Below are positions 59,370 through 64,000 of a stretch of DNA of 64,000 bases, one piece after another. Location of the stretch: the NCBI RefSeq assembly GCF_009870125.1, contig NC_046681.1, forward strand, positions 3,348,001 through 3,412,000, written 5' to 3'. The stretch comes from Drosophila pseudoobscura (Eukaryota; Arthropoda; Insecta; Diptera; Drosophilidae). Position 1 is the first letter of the stretch. Every line of letters begins with the position of its first letter. The notes under the pieces are model-generated. The model had not been told where the DNA came from. It was given only the letters and a program-made list of their open reading frames with translations, and searched no databases. Both the position numbers and the translations under genes were made by a program.

Positions 59370-61346
59370 ATTTGTAGAATTTGATTTTAGTACGGAAAAC
59401 GTTCGATGCTCGCGCTTGAAAGTGTACTAATGAATCGAGCGAGTGGAATCGCGCTTTAAAGCCCAGACGGCGAAGACACGGCGCGATCACTGATAAGCTC
59501 CATATACCAACTCAGACTTGAACCGATTGATTCTTGACCTAGAGAGGATGCCACTCTGGGCCGCGGCACTGATAATGTGTACTATATTCCTCAAAACGGA
59601 GCTCGCAATTGGTGCAGAAAGCTGAATGATGAAAGTTAATTGCGACATCACCTCCCTATATAGATGCTTTACTTTACATTTGTGCCGGTTGGTTTCGCAG
59701 AACCTTGGTCAGCCTCCTACATAGTATATAGTTGCCATGTATGATTGTGGAAATGAGCAGATCATTGATTGTCTGTATGCTTGCAAGAGTATACATATGT
59801 ATGTGGAAGATGATTGCAATTAGCTTGAGCTTGAACTTAGAAAATTGAGAGTAAGGTGAAGAAACATATAAACAACCTTGAGCCCAGTTTGAGGAAGTAC
59901 TAATTTCGTTCTCAGCGATTTAGACTGCGGCTGTAGTTATTGTTTTGTAAACAAACTTGGATACAGTTTTATAGCTTCCGGTAGGGGTTCGATGAGATAG
60001 CGATCAATTCAATCAGATTGGAAGATGCCGCCGCTACCCTGGAAAAAAACTATGGAATAGCTCAGATTTTTCGGCGATGCTCCCGCTCCCATAAGTTAAA
60101 TATATTCTTGATCAGCACAAAGCGCCGGGCCGATATAGTCTATTTGTTGTGCTTCTACGGAAACTACTCTCACAGTTAAATAGGCAAAAAGGTGTTTCTA
60201 CACTTGTCTGTTGGATATGTGCTCACACATAATCATGAATACCATTTCGACTAAGCATTATCGCTAGGATCGTATAGATAGCGCAATAAATAGATATATA
60301 GTGGAGGTGGACCTCAATAAATATGCAACGGACATTGGAATGCATCCGAAACCCATTGCACACCTCAGTAAACAATTTCAACCATCAAAAATGTATAAAA
60401 ACAGCACAGTTAAACAAAGAAAAATCAGTCATCATCGAATACTTATTCTCATTCGTCCTGTAATACAGACCTCGTCTAAAGGTGGTGAGAGCTCCCGTAG
60501 GCCGCAAGGAAGCCCCCGTGGACTAATGGACATCTTAGTGATGAATACACAATGCACAAATTTGTTTCTTGCTGTTTAGCCACTTTATATGGTTTAATAA
60601 GCCCCCTTGGTATTAGATCATTTCCTGTCACCCCTGATAAGGCCCACCAATCCAAAGAAACGGACACAAAAAATCAAGTGAGAGTTTTAGTTGGTCTTTC
60701 CGACTGAATGATACCTGTTCATCACACTTGCGTTTACTCTTCTGAATTTCATGGCAAAGTAAATTATTAGCTCCAACATAAAAGACTTGTCTACGGATGT
60801 ACAGATCCCGGTGGACTTGCAAGAGCAAGAAGTGGGACCAAATTCTCTTGCTAGTCGCATAAAGCGAAGCAATCACCATACGAGCATACCCTTGGGCTAA
60901 ACGCGAACCAATTTGAATATAATCAGAAGAACGAAACAATCTACATTATATATATAAACAAATACGACAACTCGAATAGGTGTAAAGCATAGTACACAAG
61001 ACTCTTTCCAGCCGCTGAGTCAAAATCAAGGTCATCTCAAAATTTGCATTTGTATGAATTTTGAATTTGTATGTGAATGTGTTACGTATGAGTGTGCCAT
61101 GCCTATAGAAAGAGAGGGAGCAACTTTCTAATAAAAGAAAGCTCCATATTGGAAACCCCACAGATAAGAAAGTCCGCGAATATAATCGTATTTATAATAA
61201 AATACACATAATATATATTTTCTGTCATACAAATAAAACGGCCATTGGTTAGCTTTTGTTAGACTGGATTCGAGGCTAGCCCAGGCCCAGCTGCCGTCTG
61301 CCAGCTTCCAATAGGAGTCGGGAAGACTCTCGACTCTCGAATCCCT
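59370..61346. other. intergenic DNA between the two structural-protein genes
   Basis: No gene is recognised. A small DINE-1 relic is at 60050-60140. Confidence 0.5.
60050..60140 (+). repeat. DINE-1-like relic
   Basis: TATATTCTTGATCAGCAC matches, apart from a few bases, the segment just before the GTCY core of the complete elements. Similarity fades on either side. Confidence 0.5.
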
Positions 61347-62507
61347 CTAAGAGTGCGTTGAGTACGAGGTGACTTTGCCATTGTCGTTGACAGTGGTCTG
61401 GGCGCCACGACGGCTGGTCCCATCGCCATTGCTGTGGCTGTAGGAGGAGACGGAGACACCTTTGTAGCCGCCACCTGAGGACGAGCCGCCTCCGAACCGA
61501 TTCACAATGTTGGGCGAGGCCTGTAGAGGAAGGGAGGAAGGTATATTCATAAGTAAAAGGTTAAAGGAAAACTGCTGCTCTGGAAGGTCCGCTGTCCTCT
61601 CACCGGATTAGCGGGGCTGATGTAGGCCGTTTGGCGGTGCCCGTTGGGTCCAATGGAGCCCGAGGCAGCGGCGTAGCTGGGGGCATATCGATGCGAGTTG
61701 TAGGAGCCGCTGGAGGATCCCGATCCCGATCCCGATCCCCTGTATCGGTTCTGACGCACTAGATTGTCGTGGTAGGCCTGCTGTGCGGCAATCTGCTGCT
61801 GGATGCGACTGGTAAAAACAATATGGAAACCTATATTAGTATTCTGCTCAAGTGTCAGTGGAGATCTGGAGCTCTGGTTAGGTGGTAGATTGGTTAGGAT
61901 TAGCTAGAAGTAATTACGTGTCGTCGTCGTCGACTAGAGAGGCATCCGCAGATGCGAAAGCATTGCCAGCCGTGGCCAGACCCGTTATAGCTCTACAAGA
62001 ATAGATGAACAAGCGGTTAAGTTGACCCTCATCCCTCACTACAGACTACCAAAAATAACATCATCCCCCAAGGCGGGATCAGTGCTCACTGTTGGTTCGC
62101 GTAGTTCTGGGCCAGGATGTGGTTGGTCAGCTGCTGGTGGAACAGGTACGGGTCGATGATGCCAAAGTTCGGCGAGTTGCCGTCGTAGTCATCGTAGTCG
62201 TAGTAGCCCCCACTGCCACCGCCGGTACCCACATAGCTGCTGTGGCCCACGCCTCCGCCGCCGCTGTTGTAGGTGCCCGTATAGCCACCGGCTCCTCCTC
62301 CGCTGCTGGCAAAGCCCCCGGCATACCCGCCGGCGTATCCACGACGTCTCCGGGGCTGCTGGCCAGCTGTGGGGATTGCAGAAGGAGGACAAGAAGAGTT
62401 AGTTGCCCGCCCTGCTAGGACTGCTGGGACTGTACTTCTGACTTACCCGCCGACGATTCCCCGTTGAGGGCACTCATCACCACACAAATCAACAGATACT
62501 TCCACAT
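61347..62507 (-). CDS. secreted Gly/Ser-rich structural protein, paralogue of the 57 kb gene
   Basis: Five exons, 62507-62447, 62366-62090, 61992-61918, 61808-61604 and 61520-61347, join in phase through GT-AG introns, giving 263 aa. It starts with a signal peptide (MWKYLLICVVMSALNGESSA). A basic QQPRRRRGY and a Gly/Tyr-rich stretch (YAGGYAGGFASSGGGAGGY) follow, then a more ordered middle (FGIIDPYLFHQQLTNHILAQ, AITGLATAGNAFASADASL, DDDDTRIQQQIAAQQAYHD). The Gly/Ser-rich C-terminus ends NDNGKVTSYSTHS. The last motif and the NAFASADAS segment correspond to DDNGKVSTYSVHS and KNAYASSGSAG in the neighbouring gene, and the last exon boundary is equivalent. Tandem duplication is likely. RRRR could be a furin-type cleavage site. 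The name is not known to me; an extracellular matrix or cuticle role is inferred. Confidence 0.85.
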
Positions 62508-64000
62508 TCTATTGAACTCGCATTGGCATTGGCGCACGGAAATTCGGTTTGGGTCTGATCTGAAGGGAAAAAAGAGAAAAAGAGAGACGAGTCGTGAAAA
62601 ACTGGTTCGACAATTAGTGTAAACGAACCGGTTTACACTCTTAGATGCATATTTTTAAGATGGATTCTGCGTGTGTAAAACGCAAATGCGACATTGATCC
62701 AAGCGGAAGCTTATGTAAGCAGAAAAACACATCTGAAAAAGGCTGGGACGGGCTCATTGTTTCCCGACACTCTCTCACCCATCATTATCATTAGCAGCCC
62801 TCAAGGCGGACGCTATAAATCTGCTTGCACAAGTGTAATGGAAAGGGAAGGGGTCTACAGGGGCTTAAGGGGGATTCTTGAAAGGGCATTGGCTTCCCAG
62901 TGCATTCCCGGTCCATCCATCCGTAGACAAGCCCAGCCCCGATGCCTATTCGTAACCAATAATTAACTATTTGCAGCAGCCAAATCGCATTTAATTGCCC
63001 TTACACGATTTTCCAATAATGAAATTGCAAAAATCACCGACACTCTGTGCCTGGGAAGGGGGGAAGAGACAGAGAATGGAGAGACAGTCCCACAAAATTG
63101 AAAACGGAAATCCCCAAAATGTAAATTAATGGATCTCCATATGACTATGTATATTATTGACTCAATTTGTTTGTCCGGCCGCAGAGAGAGGACCGAACCG
63201 GTTCTCAATAATTTGTTCAGCGTTTGTTTTGGGGGCCTTAGGCGGAATTTATATTCGAATTTGTTTATGTTCTTATTGGTGTTTTTTACAGAAGATCTTC
63301 CTACAAGTTGTCTTGAGAACGGGGATTTCTATCCGTATCTCTTTTTTGGTACTCCAAGTGCTCTGTTCTAATTGAATGGCTTTTGGAGTAGGCAACAACC
63401 GGTCGCGCAAGATGATTTATAATTTGGTTTTTCTAATTTCGGACATTAAGTGCTGCATATGAATTGTAATTAACAACTTTTTGCACAACTTGAGCTGTTT
63501 TGCCGGGAGCACAGTCGGAACAAAGGAACGGCACTGAGTCGCGTCGCACTTTAGAAGAACACGTTCTGCTACTTTGGCCTTTACAATGCCATGACATTGA
63601 TGCTCAGTGAACTGTTTGATTGGGACACTCGCAGAGCATCATGTCAATCGCTCTGCTGATAAAGCACCGATCGCCCGCCCCACCCATGCACCCAGGCACC
63701 CAGGCACCCAGGCACCGGAACACTCTACGAGTACCAACCACACCACATACATACTGAATCGACACTGGCCAACTACAAAACAAAAACTGCGCCACAAATT
63801 GGCAAAACCAACAACATTACGAGTGTACTATAGAGATCGCTGGAAGAGACGAGTCGGCTCGACTGTCCGATTCGGGGAGCGTTACTTCTGTACAGTTCTA
63901 TTCTCAGCCCCGAAACGCTGCGAGCACCGACACTCCGATTCGCCTCCACTCACTTAATGATGTGCTTATGATTCGGTTCTTGACCAGTTTTCTGTCGGGT
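62508..64000. other. upstream flank of the structural-protein gene, no gene seen
   Basis: No domain or exon was recognised. A (CCCAGGCAC)-like tandem run lies at 63690-63717. Confidence 0.5.

Overview
The window looks like a Drosophila chromosome arm. Genes have short GT-AG introns, intergenic DNA is full of short tandem repeats, and DINE-1-like elements with an internal (GTCY)n block recur. The repeat types and the mix of genes suggest the obscura group; that is inference. All gene models below were spliced by eye from GT-AG sites with matching reading phase, and products were named from remembered family features, not from searches.

Layout. 1.7-13.2 kb (minus): a complete RYK-family Wnt receptor gene (derailed/doughnut type, probably dnt), four coding exons around a 9.5 kb first intron packed with hexanucleotide and homopolymer repeats. 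13.6-29.3 kb: an AT-rich transposon island with DINE-1-like copies, an exact-looking 1,781-bp tandem duplication, jockey-type LINE relics, a ~97-bp minisatellite, two unidentified coding relics, and an intact-looking three-exon BED-finger gene (19.8-20.7 kb, minus). 29.6-31.3 kb (plus): two tandem, divergent C-type lectin-like genes, the second with a C-terminal membrane segment. 31.4-32.8 kb: two DINE-1-like elements in inverted orientation. 32.8-40.0 kb: no gene seen. 40.1-41.2 kb (plus): a PACRG (parkin co-regulated) gene. 43.8-45.8 kb: two convergent secreted C-type lectins, one QPD and one EPN type. 47.3 kb (plus): a short mitoguardin-like protein. 51.3-53.4 kb (plus): a Gly/Ser-rich protein, probably secreted. 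53.7-54.7 kb: a decayed Tc1-type element with IR/DR ends. 55.8-57.0 kb: LINE and repeat relics. 57.1-62.5 kb (minus): two related secreted low-complexity structural proteins, one of which uses a 13-nt microexon.

The genes do not form a pathway. There is a cluster of four C-type lectin genes and a cluster of secreted structural-protein genes. The RYK receptor, PACRG (ciliary/axonemal) and mitoguardin-like genes appear unrelated to them. The most notable items are the BED-finger gene inside the transposon island, the membrane-anchored lectin with a missing cysteine, the truncated mitoguardin relative, the microexon gene and the recent tandem duplication.
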